Source of the DNA: Actinomadura sp. NBRC 104412
Lineage (GTDB): Bacteria > Actinomycetota > Actinomycetes > Streptosporangiales > Streptosporangiaceae
Reading direction: 5' to 3'
Assembly: GCF_030269515.1 (NCBI RefSeq)
Contig: NZ_BSTM01000002.1
Coordinates: 310,001 to 374,000 of the forward strand
DNA length: 64,000 bases
Position 1 is the first letter of the stretch; every line of letters starts with the position of its first letter. Below the pieces are notes generated by a model that was not told the origin of the DNA, did no database searches, and saw only the letters and a program-made list of their open reading frames with translations. The position numbers were made by a program, and so were the translations under genes. Positions 46,605 through 55,135 of this stretch are shown here, in pieces.

Positions 46605-47604
46605 CGGGGGTCTCCTGGGTCCGGGGGCGGGTGCCGGCGGCGGCCGGGGCGCGGCCGGTGAGGGCGAGGAACACCTCGTCGAGGGTGGTGTCGTGGACGG
46701 AGAAGCGGGCGACGGCGGTGCGGGCGGGGTCGATCTCGTCGAGGAGGGAGCGCACGTGGGAGGAGGTGCCGTCGGTGGCGGCGCCGAGGGTGAGGGCGGA
46801 GGGGTCGAGCCGGACGGCGCGCCCGCCCAGGGCGCGGGCCAGTTCCCGGTAGGCGTCGGGCCCGGTGGCGGTCAGGTCGAGGCGTTGCCCGGCGACGCGG
46901 CTCTTGAGCTGGGCGGCGGTGCCCTCGGCGACGACGCGCCCGGCGTCCAGCAGGGCGATGCGGTCGGCGAGCTGGTCGGCCTCCTCCAGGTACTGGGTGG
47001 TGAGGAGGACGGCGACGCCTGAGGCGGTGAGGTCGCCGACCACCTCCCACAGGGCGCGCCTGCTGCGCGGGTCGAGGCCGGTGGTGGGCTCGTCCAGGAA
47101 CAGGACGGCGGGGTCGGTGAGCAGCCCGGCCGCCAGGTCGAGGCGGCGGCGCATGCCGCCGGAGTAGGTGGCGACGCGGCGGCCGCGCGCCTCGGTGAGC
47201 TCGAAGCGTTCGAGCAGCTCGGCGGCGCGGCGGCGGGCGCGGGCGCGGGACAGGCCGCGCAGCCGTCCCATCATCCGCAGGTTCTCCTCGCCGGTCTGCA
47301 GCTCGTCGACGGCGGCGTACTGGCCGGTGAGGCTGATGGCGCGGCGGACCTGCCGGCGCTGGGCGAGCACGTCGAACCCGGCGACGCGGGCGGTGCCGGC
47401 GTCGGGCTCGGTGAGGGTGGACAGGATGCGGACGGTGGTGGTCTTGCCCGCGCCGTTGGGCCCGAGCAGGGCGAACACGCTGCCGCGGGCGACCTGGAGG
47501 TCGAGGCCGTCCAGGACGGTGACGCGCCCGTAGGACTTGGTCAGCCCGGCCGCGTGGACGGCGGTCTGGGCCGGTGCGGGACTCGCCGCGCTCACGGAAC
47601 TCAC
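46597..47604 (-). CDS. DrrA-type ABC transporter ATP-binding protein (module 2)
   Basis: A 335-residue DrrA-family ATPase: Walker A LLGPNGAGKTTT (about 46-57), SLTGQYAAVDELQTGEENL, signature YSGGMRRRLDL, Walker [27 protein letters not shown], and C-terminal HDTTLDEVFLALTG. The GTG at 47604 has AAGGGG seven bases upstream. The gene is divergent from a TetR regulator with an inverted repeat between them. Confidence 0.92.
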   Translation of the reverse strand: MSSVSAASPAPAQTAVHAAGLTKSYGRVTVLDGLDLQVARGSVFALLGPNGAGKTTTVRILSTLTEPDAGTARVAGFDVLAQRRQVRRAISLTGQYAAVDELQTGEENLRMMGRLRGLSRARARRRAAELLERFELTEARGRRVATYSGGMRRRLDLAAGLLTDPAVLFLDEPTTGLDPRSRRALWEVVGDLTASGVAVLLTTQYLEEADQLADRIALLDAGRVVAEGTAAQLKSRVAGQRLDLTATGPDAYRELARALGGRAVRLDPSALTLGAATDGTSSHVRSLLDEIDPARTAVARFSVHDTTLDEVFLALTGRAPAAAGTRPRTQETPVA

Positions 47605-47633
47605 TGCGTACCCCTTACGCGTTACTGTTTATG

Positions 47634-47661
47634 GCCTACGCTGTACTGCGTAGGCTATACA
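47634..47661. promoter_or_regulatory. TetR operator candidate and -10 in the module 2 divergent promoter
   Basis: GCCTACG (47634-47640) and CGTAGGC (47649-47655) form a perfect 7-bp inverted repeat with 8-base spacer. TATACA (47656-47661), a good -10 for the TetR gene, abuts it. Confidence 0.6.
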
Positions 47662-47694
47662 CATGGGGGGAGGCGGGGTCAACCCGGAGAGGTG

Positions 47695-48459
47695 ATGGGG
47701 ACGAGCGAGAGCGACGGCGCGGGCCTGCCGGAGGGCATCGAGCTCGCGTGGGGGCTGCGTGAGCGGCCCGGCAAGGGGCCCAAGCGCGCGCTGACGCTGC
47801 GGGGGGTCGTCCAGGCGGCGGTGCGGGTCGGGTCGGCCGAGGGCCTGGAGGCGGTGTCGATGGGCCGGGTCGCCTCCGAGCTGGGCGTGTCGCCGATGGC
47901 CCTGTACCGGTACGTCCCGTCCAAGAACGACCTGCTGACGCTGATGGTGGACGAGGTGTTCGGCCCGCCCCCGCCGCTGCCGGACGCCGCCGAGCACGGG
48001 TGGCGGGCGGCGCTGGGGGCCTGGATGTCGGCGATGCGCGCGGCGCTGGCGCAGCACCCGTGGATCCTGCGCGTTCCCATCACCGGGCCGCCGACCATGC
48101 CCAACAACGTGCGGTGGATGGAGGCGGGCCTGCGCGCGATGCGCGGCATGGGCCTGTCGGGGGGCGAGCGCCTGGCGGCGCTGATGCTGCTGAGCACCTA
48201 CGTCCGCTCGGATGTCACGCTGCAGCACGACCTGCAGACCGCGTGGCGGGCCGCCTCGACCTCCGAGGCGGAGGTGCTGCGCGGCTACGGGGCGCTGCTC
48301 GCCACGCTCACCGACGCCGGGCGCTTCCCCGAGCTGCACGCCCTGCTGGACGAGGGTGTGTTCGACGGGGCCGTGGAGGACCCCGACGCCGATTTCGCCT
48401 TCGGCAGGGAACGGCTGCTGGACGGCATGGAGGCGCTGGTGGCGCGCCGCTCGGGCTGA
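47695..48459 (+). CDS. TetR-family regulator of the second DrrAB module
   Basis: A 254-residue TetR protein. HTH near residues 31-90 (LTLRGVVQAAVRVGSAEGLE, LGVSPMALYRYVPSKNDLLT), then a TetR_C domain. ATG 47695 follows GGAGAGGTG; GTG 47692 is an alternative. It shares the HTH block LYRYVPS-(R/K)-(D/N)-DL with the TetR at 38996, and both face a DrrA gene, so the two modules look like relatives. Confidence 0.88.
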   Translation: MGTSESDGAGLPEGIELAWGLRERPGKGPKRALTLRGVVQAAVRVGSAEGLEAVSMGRVASELGVSPMALYRYVPSKNDLLTLMVDEVFGPPPPLPDAAEHGWRAALGAWMSAMRAALAQHPWILRVPITGPPTMPNNVRWMEAGLRAMRGMGLSGGERLAALMLLSTYVRSDVTLQHDLQTAWRAASTSEAEVLRGYGALLATLTDAGRFPELHALLDEGVFDGAVEDPDADFAFGRERLLDGMEALVARRSG

Positions 48460-48487
48460 ACGGCCCGCCGCCGGCGCCGGAGACCGC

Positions 48488-49258
48488 CTATCCGGGCCGC
48501 CGCGCGGTGTCCTCCCCCTGCCTTTCCTGGTGCCTGTGCCGCTGCTTGTCCCGCTGTCTCTTGCGCCGCTCGTACTCGCGGAGGGCGATGACCACGGCGG
48601 CCAGGATCGGGCCCCAGTACTTGGCCGACCGCACGACCGCCTGGACCCAGCCGGGCAGGGTGATGTCGGGAAGCCAGGACAGGTCGATGTCCGGCCAGGG
48701 GATGCGGGGCCGCCGCAGGCGCGGCGGGTCGAGGTCCGGCAGGTCGAGCGCGGGCAGGTCGATGTCGGGCATGGGGATCCGGATGAGCCCGGCGAGGCCC
48801 AGCAGCGGCAGCAGCACCTTGGCGACGGCGGCGGCGACGTGCCGCGCCGCGAACAGGCGGGGGTGGCGGCGCGCGAAGCGTTCGCGGCGTTCGGCGCGGC
48901 TGCCCGGCGGCGGGGTGAACCAGATCTCCCCGCCCCCGGTGACCAGCTCCTTGAGGCCCGCCAGATCGAGGTCTCTGACGTCCTTGATGTCGTTGACGTC
49001 CTTGAGGGCCGCGGCGTCGCCGGGGGCGGGCAGGAGGGCGACCACGGCGAGGTGCCCGAGGCGGTCCCACTCGGCGCGGACGGTGGTGTCCCCGTGGGTG
49101 ATCCTGGTGGTCTTGTTGCCGGTGACCTTCTGCTCGGCGACCTGCTCGCCGTCGACGAACAGCCGGAGGTGCCGGGTGGTGCGCGACCGCGGGCCTTCCA
49201 CCTCCAGGCGGTGCCCGTCGTGTTCCAGCACCCAGCGTTCCTGGGCGGTGTCGGCCAT
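48488..49258 (-). CDS. Unknown protein with Asp/Leu/Pro repeats and one C-terminal membrane-like segment
   Basis: A 256-residue protein I cannot assign. Residues 1-80 look like a small beta domain (HDGHRLEVEGPRSRTTRHLR, FVDGEQVAEQKVTGNKTTRI). Then come KDVNDIKDVRDLDLAGLKEL, a basic region, a hydrophobic stretch (AVAKVLLPLLGLAGLIRIPM), repeated Asp-Leu-Pro elements (DIDLPALDLPDLDPP, then PWPDIDLSWLPDITLP) and a second hydrophobic stretch (YWGPILAAVVIAL) before a Lys/Arg-rich tail. GGGGGAG precedes ATG 49258. Confidence 0.6.
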   Translation of the reverse strand: MADTAQERWVLEHDGHRLEVEGPRSRTTRHLRLFVDGEQVAEQKVTGNKTTRITHGDTTVRAEWDRLGHLAVVALLPAPGDAAALKDVNDIKDVRDLDLAGLKELVTGGGEIWFTPPPGSRAERRERFARRHPRLFAARHVAAAVAKVLLPLLGLAGLIRIPMPDIDLPALDLPDLDPPRLRRPRIPWPDIDLSWLPDITLPGWVQAVVRSAKYWGPILAAVVIALREYERRKRQRDKQRHRHQERQGEDTARRPG

Positions 49259-49539
49259 CGAACTCCCCCGGTGGCGTGGACGGATATGCGCCCTGTGGTG
49301 GCGCGCGGTCCACGATGCCCGCCGTGCGGGCGCCGGGCATCGGCCCATGTGCCACACCGGATAGACCAAAGTCGACGATCGCCCCGCCCCTGGATGGGGT
49401 GGACGGCCGCCGGCGCGGTTGCGGCGCAGGTGAGCGGCCCGCCCGCACATCATGATCAAAAAATGCGGTTCCGATGGTTCCCAAGGGGAACGGCCCGGGT
49501 GCACACTTGGCTGTCACATCTCCTGCGCAAGGAGGGGTC
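49259..49539. promoter_or_regulatory. Divergent region upstream of the PhoX-like gene
   Basis: 281 bases without a gene. A less GC-rich patch (about 49450-49470) and GTTCCC-AAG-GGGAAC at 49477-49491 precede the PhoX-like start. GGTTCC also occurs at 49467-49472 and 49476-49481, a 9-bp period. The actinobacterial PHO-box unit is GTTCACC with 11-bp period, so phosphate control is possible but not shown. Confidence 0.35.
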
Positions 49540-50916
49540 ATGTCTGTCACACGACGTCAGGTCCTCGCGAGCGGGGGCGCCACGGTCGGGGCGGGAATCG
49601 CGTTCGCCGGTGCCGTGGACCAGGTGTTCGCCGGCAGCGGCGCCGCCGCCGCGGTGGGCGGCTCGGCCGGGTACGGCCCGCTGGTGCCCGATCCGCGCGG
49701 CGTCCTGGACCTGCCTCGGGGGTTCCGGTACCGGATCCTGTCGCGGGAGGGCGAGCCGCTGAGATCGGGGCAGGGGCCGGTGCCCAGCCACGCCGACGGC
49801 ATGGCGGCCTTCCCCGGCGGCCACGGCCGGGTGTGGCTGGTGCGCAACCACGAGAACCGTCCCGACGCCGTGCACCGCGTCCCGGCGATCGACGGGTTGA
49901 CCTATGACCCGCAGGCCCTGGGCGGCTGCACGGCCCTGGAGGTCGGCGCGGACGGGCGGGTGCACACCGAGCGGGTGGCCATCGCCGGGACCGCGATCAA
50001 CTGCGCGGGCGGCCCCACCCCGTGGAACACCTGGCTGACGTGCGAGGAGGCCGAGGACAAGGCGGGCACCAACGGCTACACCAAGGACCACGGGTTCGTG
50101 TTCGAGGTGGACCCCTACCGGCCGGGGCGGACCGAGCCGGTGCCGCTGACGGCGATGGGGCGGTTCCAGCACGAGGCGGTGGCGATCGACCCGCGCGACG
50201 GCGTGGTGTACGAGACCGAGGACGCCTTCGAGCGGCCGTTCGGGCTGTTCTACCGGTTCCTGCCGCGCCGGCCCAGGGGCGGGTTCGGCAGCCTGCGCGC
50301 CGGCGGGCGGCTGGAGGCGATGCGGGTGCCGGGGGTGCCGGACCTGTCGGTGGTGCGGGAGCCCGGCACGGTGTTCGACCGGGTGCAGTGGGTGCGGGTG
50401 CCCGATCCGCTGGCCGTGCGGACCCCGATCCGGTTCCAGGACTTCGGGCGGTCCGGCATCACCCACGCGCAGAAGCTGGAGGGCTGCTACTGGGGCGGCG
50501 ACCGGGTCTACTTCGTCAGCAGTTTCGCGCGCACCGGCGAGGGGTCGGGCGCCGACCATTTCGGGCAGGTGTGGTCCTATGAGCCGCGCGGCGGCCGGCT
50601 CACGCTGGTGATCGTGTTCGGGCCGGGCACCGGCACGGACACGGTGGGGGAGTCGCCCGACAACATCGCGCTGGCCCCGCAGGGCGGTCTGATGGTGTGC
50701 GAGGACGGCGGCGGCGCGCAGTTCGTGTTCGGTGTGACGCGGGGCCGCAAGGTGTACCCGATGGCCCGCAACCGGCAGAACATCGGCACCGAGCAGGAGC
50801 CGGAGTGGGGCGAGTTCGCGGGGGTGACGTTCTCCCCGGACGGCCGGACCATGTTCCTCAACGTCTACGAGCCGGCCACCACCTTCGCCGTCACGGGGCC
50901 GTGGCGGCGCCTGTGA
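49540..50916 (+). CDS. PhoX/DUF839 family alkaline phosphatase, Tat-exported
   Basis: A 458-residue protein. The N-terminus carries a twin-arginine signal (TRRQVLASGGATVGAGIAFA). The mature part is a beta-propeller PhoX domain: VRNHENRPDAVHRVPAIDGL, GGCTALEVGADGRV, CAGGPTPWNTWLTCEEAED, GRFQHEAVAIDPRDGVVYET and SPDNIALAPQGGLMVCEDG are its metal-site blocks. PhoX enzymes are Ca/Fe-dependent phosphatases acting outside the membrane. AAGGAGGGG precedes the ATG. Its end overlaps the convergent LysR gene by 26 bases. Confidence 0.9.
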   Translation: MSVTRRQVLASGGATVGAGIAFAGAVDQVFAGSGAAAAVGGSAGYGPLVPDPRGVLDLPRGFRYRILSREGEPLRSGQGPVPSHADGMAAFPGGHGRVWLVRNHENRPDAVHRVPAIDGLTYDPQALGGCTALEVGADGRVHTERVAIAGTAINCAGGPTPWNTWLTCEEAEDKAGTNGYTKDHGFVFEVDPYRPGRTEPVPLTAMGRFQHEAVAIDPRDGVVYETEDAFERPFGLFYRFLPRRPRGGFGSLRAGGRLEAMRVPGVPDLSVVREPGTVFDRVQWVRVPDPLAVRTPIRFQDFGRSGITHAQKLEGCYWGGDRVYFVSSFARTGEGSGADHFGQVWSYEPRGGRLTLVIVFGPGTGTDTVGESPDNIALAPQGGLMVCEDGGGAQFVFGVTRGRKVYPMARNRQNIGTEQEPEWGEFAGVTFSPDGRTMFLNVYEPATTFAVTGPWRRL

Positions 50917-51874
50917 CCGTCCCCCCGGTGATCTCCCCGGTGGTTGTTGCGGTCTGATCCCTGTCGCCGCCGGCCCGCGGAGGGCCGGCGGCGACGGCGA
51001 TGATCTCGTCCAGGAGCGCGGCGGTGGCGGGCGGTGTCGGCCCGTCGGGGACCAGCGCGCTGATGCGGCGGCCGCCCAGGTCCGGGCAGGGCGGCAGCGC
51101 GACGCCGGGTTCGTGGTGCAGGTCGAAGGCCAGCGCGGGCAGGGCGGTGACGGCCAGGCCGCGGGAGACCAGCCGCTGAACGGCGATGTGGTCGTCGGTG
51201 GAGTAGGCGATGCGCGGGCTGAACCCGGCCTGCGCGCAGGTGCGCAGCAGGTGCCCGCGGCACCGCTCGCATCCCGACGCCCAGGTCTCCCCGGCCAGGG
51301 CGGGCAGCGTGACCGGGCCGGGGGACCGGGCGAGGGCGTGGCCGGCGGGCACCGCCAGGCGCACGGGGTCCTCGCGCAGCGGGATGCGGCGCAGCCCCGC
51401 GTCGGCGTCGGCGGGGGCGTGCGGGTAGGTGAACACGACGGCCAGGTCGGCGTCGCCCTCGCGCAGGGTCCGCAGCGCCTGGCCGGGTTCGGCCTCGGTG
51501 AGGGAGACCACCACGCCGGGTGCGCGGGTGCGCAGCGCGTCCAGCGCGTCGGGCAGGAACGCGGCGGCGGCGGTGGGGAACATCGCGACGCGGACCCGGC
51601 CGGCGCGCAGCCCGGCGATGGCGGCGACGCGCTCGCGGGCCTCCTCCATGAGCGCGATGACCTCCCCGGCCTGGTCGGCCAGGATCCGTCCCGCCTCGGT
51701 GAGGCGGACGCCCCGTCCGTGCCGGACCACCAGGGGCGTGCCGGCCTCGGCCTCCAGCCGGGCGATGTGGTGGGAGATGGCGGGCTGGGTGTAGGACAGG
51801 GCCCGCGCGGCGGCGGTCATGGAGCCCAGCCGCCCGACCTCGCGCAGGATCCGTGCCCGGTTCAGGTCGAACAC
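50891..51874 (-). CDS. LysR-family regulator, divergent from an aminotransferase
   Basis: A 327-residue LTTR: HTH at 1-60 ([40 protein letters not shown]), effector domain to about 295, then a Thr/Ala/Gly-rich tail that overlaps the PhoX-like gene end. GTG 51874 lies six bases after TAGCTT, the leaderless pattern. It faces the aminotransferase gene and probably controls it and perhaps the LysE exporter. Confidence 0.87.
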   Translation of the reverse strand: MFDLNRARILREVGRLGSMTAAARALSYTQPAISHHIARLEAEAGTPLVVRHGRGVRLTEAGRILADQAGEVIALMEEARERVAAIAGLRAGRVRVAMFPTAAAAFLPDALDALRTRAPGVVVSLTEAEPGQALRTLREGDADLAVVFTYPHAPADADAGLRRIPLREDPVRLAVPAGHALARSPGPVTLPALAGETWASGCERCRGHLLRTCAQAGFSPRIAYSTDDHIAVQRLVSRGLAVTALPALAFDLHHEPGVALPPCPDLGGRRISALVPDGPTPPATAALLDEIIAVAAGPPRAGGDRDQTATTTGEITGGTVTGAATAP

Positions 51875-51959
51875 GCCCCCAAGCTATCAAGGATGTTTGG
51901 GTCCGATCCAGAAGACAGTACTTTGCCTTATGGGTGCGGTGTCGCCGATGATCGGGGCT

Positions 51960-53054
51960 ATGACGGTCCACACCGCCGCCGGGGAGCGGCTTGCGATCGA
52001 GGAGGCGCGGGCCCGGTTCCGCGCCGGCGTCGCCTATCTCGACACCCCCACCTACGGGCTGCCGCCGCGCGCCGCGCACGAGGCGGTGCTGGCCTCCGAG
52101 CGGGGCCGCGTGACCGGGCGGCTGCGCACGGCCGACGCCGATGAGGCGGTGGAGCGGTCGCGGGCGGCGTTCGGGCGGCTGATCGGGGTGCCGCCCGAAC
52201 GGGTCGCGATCGGGTCGCAGGTGTCCTACTTCGTGGGCCTGGTGGCGGCGTCGCTGCGGCCGGGCTCGAGGGTGCTGGTGGCCGACGGGGACTTCACCTC
52301 GCTGCTGTTCCCGTTCCTGGAGCGCGCCGAGCGGGCCGGTGACCTGGTGGTGCGGTCGGTTCCGCTGGAGCGGATCGCCGAGCGGGTGGAGCCGGGCGTG
52401 GACCTGGTGGCGGTGTCGGCGGTGCAGTCGGCCGACGGGCGGATCGCGCCGATGCAGGAGCTGATCGGCGCGGCGCGGGCGCACGGGGCGCGGATCCTGC
52501 TGGACGCGACGCAGGCCGCCGGGTGGCTGCCGCTGCCGGCCGACCGGGTCGACCTGCTGGTGTGCGGCGCCTACAAGTGGCTGCTGAGCCCGCGCGGCAC
52601 CTGTTTCCTGGCCGGCTCGCGCGAGGCGCTGGAGGCGCTGCCGGCGATCGGCGCGGGCTGGTACGCGGGCGAGCGGGTGTGGGAGTCGGTGTACGGGGCG
52701 CCGCTGCGGCTGGCCGCCGACGCGCGGCGCCTGGACCTGTCCCCGGCCTGGCAGAGCTGGGTGGGCCTGGCCCCGGCGCTGGAGCTGCTGGAGCGGGTGG
52801 GCGTCCCGGAGATCCACCGGCACAACGTGGCGATGGCGGGCCGGTTCCGCGCGGGCCTGGGCCTGCCGCCGGGGGACTCGGCGATCGTGTCGGTGCCGGT
52901 GACCGGGGGGACGGCCGAGGCGCTGGCCGAGGCCGGGGTGGCGGCGTCGATGCGGGACGGGCGGCTGCGCTGCGGCTTCCACCTCTACACCACCGAGGAG
53001 GAGGTGGACCGTGCGGTGGAGCTGCTGTCGGGCCGCGTCACCGCCCGCCCCTGA
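51960..53054 (+). CDS. Class V aminotransferase (isopenicillin-N-epimerase-like)
   Basis: A 364-residue PLP enzyme. Fold type I residues are visible: aspartate D182 in [15 protein letters not shown] and the Schiff-base lysine K206 in [15 protein letters not shown]-terminal [18 protein letters not shown] is typical of the cysteine desulfurase/isopenicillin-N-epimerase-like group. The start may be ATG 51960 or the leaderless-looking ATG 51930. It is divergent from a LysR gene and is followed after 108 bases by a LysE exporter. Its substrate is probably an amino acid or amino sugar. Confidence 0.85.
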   Translation: MTVHTAAGERLAIEEARARFRAGVAYLDTPTYGLPPRAAHEAVLASERGRVTGRLRTADADEAVERSRAAFGRLIGVPPERVAIGSQVSYFVGLVAASLRPGSRVLVADGDFTSLLFPFLERAERAGDLVVRSVPLERIAERVEPGVDLVAVSAVQSADGRIAPMQELIGAARAHGARILLDATQAAGWLPLPADRVDLLVCGAYKWLLSPRGTCFLAGSREALEALPAIGAGWYAGERVWESVYGAPLRLAADARRLDLSPAWQSWVGLAPALELLERVGVPEIHRHNVAMAGRFRAGLGLPPGDSAIVSVPVTGGTAEALAEAGVAASMRDGRLRCGFHLYTTEEEVDRAVELLSGRVTARP

Positions 53055-53061
53055 CCCGGAT

Positions 53062-53119
53062 CGCCCGTTCCCCGGTGTACCGCCCGTTCTCCGGTGAACC
53101 GCCCGTTCCCCGATAGTCT
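53062..53119 (+). promoter_or_regulatory. Tandem 19-bp repeats and -10 ahead of the LysE gene
   Basis: CGCCCGTTCCCCGGTGTAC (53062-53080), CGCCCGTTCTCCGGTGAAC (53081-53099) and a partial third unit (53100-53116) run into TAGTCT (53114-53119), a likely -10. The repeats therefore occupy the promoter upstream region and could be an array of regulator sites. Confidence 0.5.
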
Positions 53120-53162
53120 GGGCGCCACGGGACGTGCACCGGGGTCTGGAGGAGGCGCTGCG

Positions 53163-53816
53163 GTGGGAACGGAGCAGCTGGCGGCGTTCGCGGTGACGAT
53201 GTGCCTGGGCGCGATGTCCCCCGGGCCGGACTTCGCGCTCGTGGTGCGGCACGCGGCCGTGGGCGGGCGGCGCGGCGGGACGGCGACCGCGCTGGGCATC
53301 GCCGCCGGGGTGCTGATGTGGGCGGTGACCGCCGCGCTGGGCGTGGCGGCGCTGCTGGCCGCCTCGGCCACCGCGTTCACCCTCGTCAAGATCGTCGGCG
53401 CGGTGTACCTGCTCTTCCTGGGGGTGCGGTCGCTGCGGGCGGCGGCCAGGGGCACCGGCGGCGGCGCTCCCGGCGAGACCGGCGGGACCGGCGGCTCCGG
53501 CGGCGGGGGCGCGTCGCCCTGGCCGTGGACGGCATTCCGGCAGGGGCTGCTGTGCAACGCGCTGAACCCGAAGGCGGCGGTGTTCTTCGTCGCGCTGATG
53601 CCCCAGTTCCTGGGCGAGCATCCGGCGGTCACCGACACGCTGCTGCTGTCGGTGGTGGCCGCGGCCGTGGCGGGCGTGTGGTTCCTGGTGGTCGCCAACG
53701 TGGTGGGCGCGCTGCGCCGGGTGATGGCGCGTGAGCGGGTCCGCCGCGCCATCGACGGGCTGACGGGCACGGCGATGATCGGGCTGGGCCTGCGCCTGGC
53801 CGCCTCCCGCGCCTGA
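53163..53816 (+). CDS. LysE/RhtB-family amino acid exporter
   Basis: A 217-residue membrane protein with about six hydrophobic segments. The family signature is FAVTMCLGAMSPGPDFALVV (near 9-28) followed by GGRRGGTATALGIAAGVLMW, and the middle block ALNPKAAVFFVALMPQFL is typical of RhtB/LysE. A Gly/Ser/Thr-rich insert (residues about 98-118) separates the two halves. GTG 53163 has GGAGGAGG seven bases upstream. It probably exports an amino acid or derivative and may serve the class V aminotransferase upstream. Confidence 0.88.
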   Translation: MGTEQLAAFAVTMCLGAMSPGPDFALVVRHAAVGGRRGGTATALGIAAGVLMWAVTAALGVAALLAASATAFTLVKIVGAVYLLFLGVRSLRAAARGTGGGAPGETGGTGGSGGGGASPWPWTAFRQGLLCNALNPKAAVFFVALMPQFLGEHPAVTDTLLLSVVAAAVAGVWFLVVANVVGALRRVMARERVRRAIDGLTGTAMIGLGLRLAASRA

Positions 53817-54019
53817 CCCTGGCGCGTCTGATCCTGCGCGTCTGATCCTGCTGTGCTCGGCCCTCCCGCGCCAGCCGGCCGTGTTCGCCGAGGTCGCTGA
53901 CGGTTGTCAGGCCGATCCGATGCGTGAATAATCCGGATCGGAGAAACTTTCACTTATTCGGAGTAAGGCGCACATTAACTCCGCGGAAGGTCCTTTCGCC
54001 TTCAGGTAAGGAGAATCCG

Positions 54020-55081
54020 GTGTCCCTTTCCTCCGCCTGGCGGGAGCACGCCGGTCCCGGTGTCGGCGTCGCCTTCCTTTTTCCTGGCACCGGCTCGTCG
54101 GGCGTCCCGGACCTGCGGGCGCTGGCGGGCGCGCACCCGTCCGCTCCGGCGCTGGTGGAGGAGGTGGTGGACGCCGTCGAGGAGGCCCTTCAGGACGCCG
54201 CCCGGGACACCGTTCCCGGACCGGGCGGGCAGGGGGCGCCGCCGCGAGGGCGGTGGCCGTCGATGCGGCGGGTCCTGCTGGAGGAGCCGGAGGAGTTCCG
54301 CGTGGTCGCCGGCGTGCCGGGCGTTCCGCAGATGGCCTCCTACGTCGTGTCGGTGGCGGTGGAGCGGGTGCTGCGGGCCGCGGGGGTCGAGCCCGGTTTC
54401 GCGGTGGGGCAGAGTTTCGGTGAGCTTCCGGCGCTGGTGTGCGCGGGGGTGTTCACCGTGGGGGAGGGCGCGGCGATGGCCGCGAGCCTGGTGCGGGTGC
54501 TGGCCCGGTACGGCGCCGGTGGCGGGATGGGCCTGGTGGCGGCCGACGAGGGCGGGGCCGAGGAGCTGATCGCGGCGGCGGGCGCGGCGGGGCGGGTGGT
54601 GGTGGCCTGCCGTAACGCCCCGTCGGTGACGGTGGTCAGCGGCCCGTCGGACCCGTTGGAGCGGGTGCTGGAGGCCGGCCGGCGGGCGGGGGTGCGGGCG
54701 GTGCGGCTGGCGGTGCCCTACCTGTCGCACCATCCGGCGATGGCGGGCGCCGACCGCGAGTGGTACGGGCTGATCCGGCGGTTCCCGCAGCGGCCGCTGC
54801 GGGTGGTGGTGCATTCCCCGGTGCGGGGCCGCGCCTACGAGGACGGGGACGATCTGCATCGCGCGCTGGCCGAGTGCATCGTGGCGCCGGTGTCGCTGCC
54901 GGAGACGCTGCGGGCGGTGCACGAGGCCGGCGCGTCGGTGTTCGCGGAGGCGGGCGCGGGCGACGCGCTGTGCCAGTGCGCGCGGCTGTGCGTGCCGGGA
55001 GCGCGGACGCTGGTGCCGCTGCCGCCGCGTCCCCGCCGTGCGGCGGCGGCCGGGGGCCGCCCCGCCGGCGCCGGTGCCTGA
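54020..55081 (+). CDS. Stand-alone ACP S-malonyltransferase-like protein
   Basis: A 353-residue FabD/acyltransferase homologue. The nucleophile motif, normally GHSxGE, reads GQSFGELPAL here (S132, with Gln in place of the His before it). The active-site histidine region is AVPYLSHHPAM (H237/H238). The oxyanion segment is FLFPGTGSSG. A Pro/Gly/Arg-rich insert (about 65-85) is unusual. GTG 54020 follows AAGGAG. It is the first of two genes with the acyl-CoA-oxidase-like protein, which starts 54 bases on. A role in specialised acyl transfer is inferred. Confidence 0.8.
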   Translation: MSLSSAWREHAGPGVGVAFLFPGTGSSGVPDLRALAGAHPSAPALVEEVVDAVEEALQDAARDTVPGPGGQGAPPRGRWPSMRRVLLEEPEEFRVVAGVPGVPQMASYVVSVAVERVLRAAGVEPGFAVGQSFGELPALVCAGVFTVGEGAAMAASLVRVLARYGAGGGMGLVAADEGGAEELIAAAGAAGRVVVACRNAPSVTVVSGPSDPLERVLEAGRRAGVRAVRLAVPYLSHHPAMAGADREWYGLIRRFPQRPLRVVVHSPVRGRAYEDGDDLHRALAECIVAPVSLPETLRAVHEAGASVFAEAGAGDALCQCARLCVPGARTLVPLPPRPRRAAAAGGRPAGAGA

Positions 55082-55135
55082 CCCGTCCCGCCGGTCCGGC
55101 GGGGAAAGCGGCCGCGAGAGGACGCGGAGGGAGAC

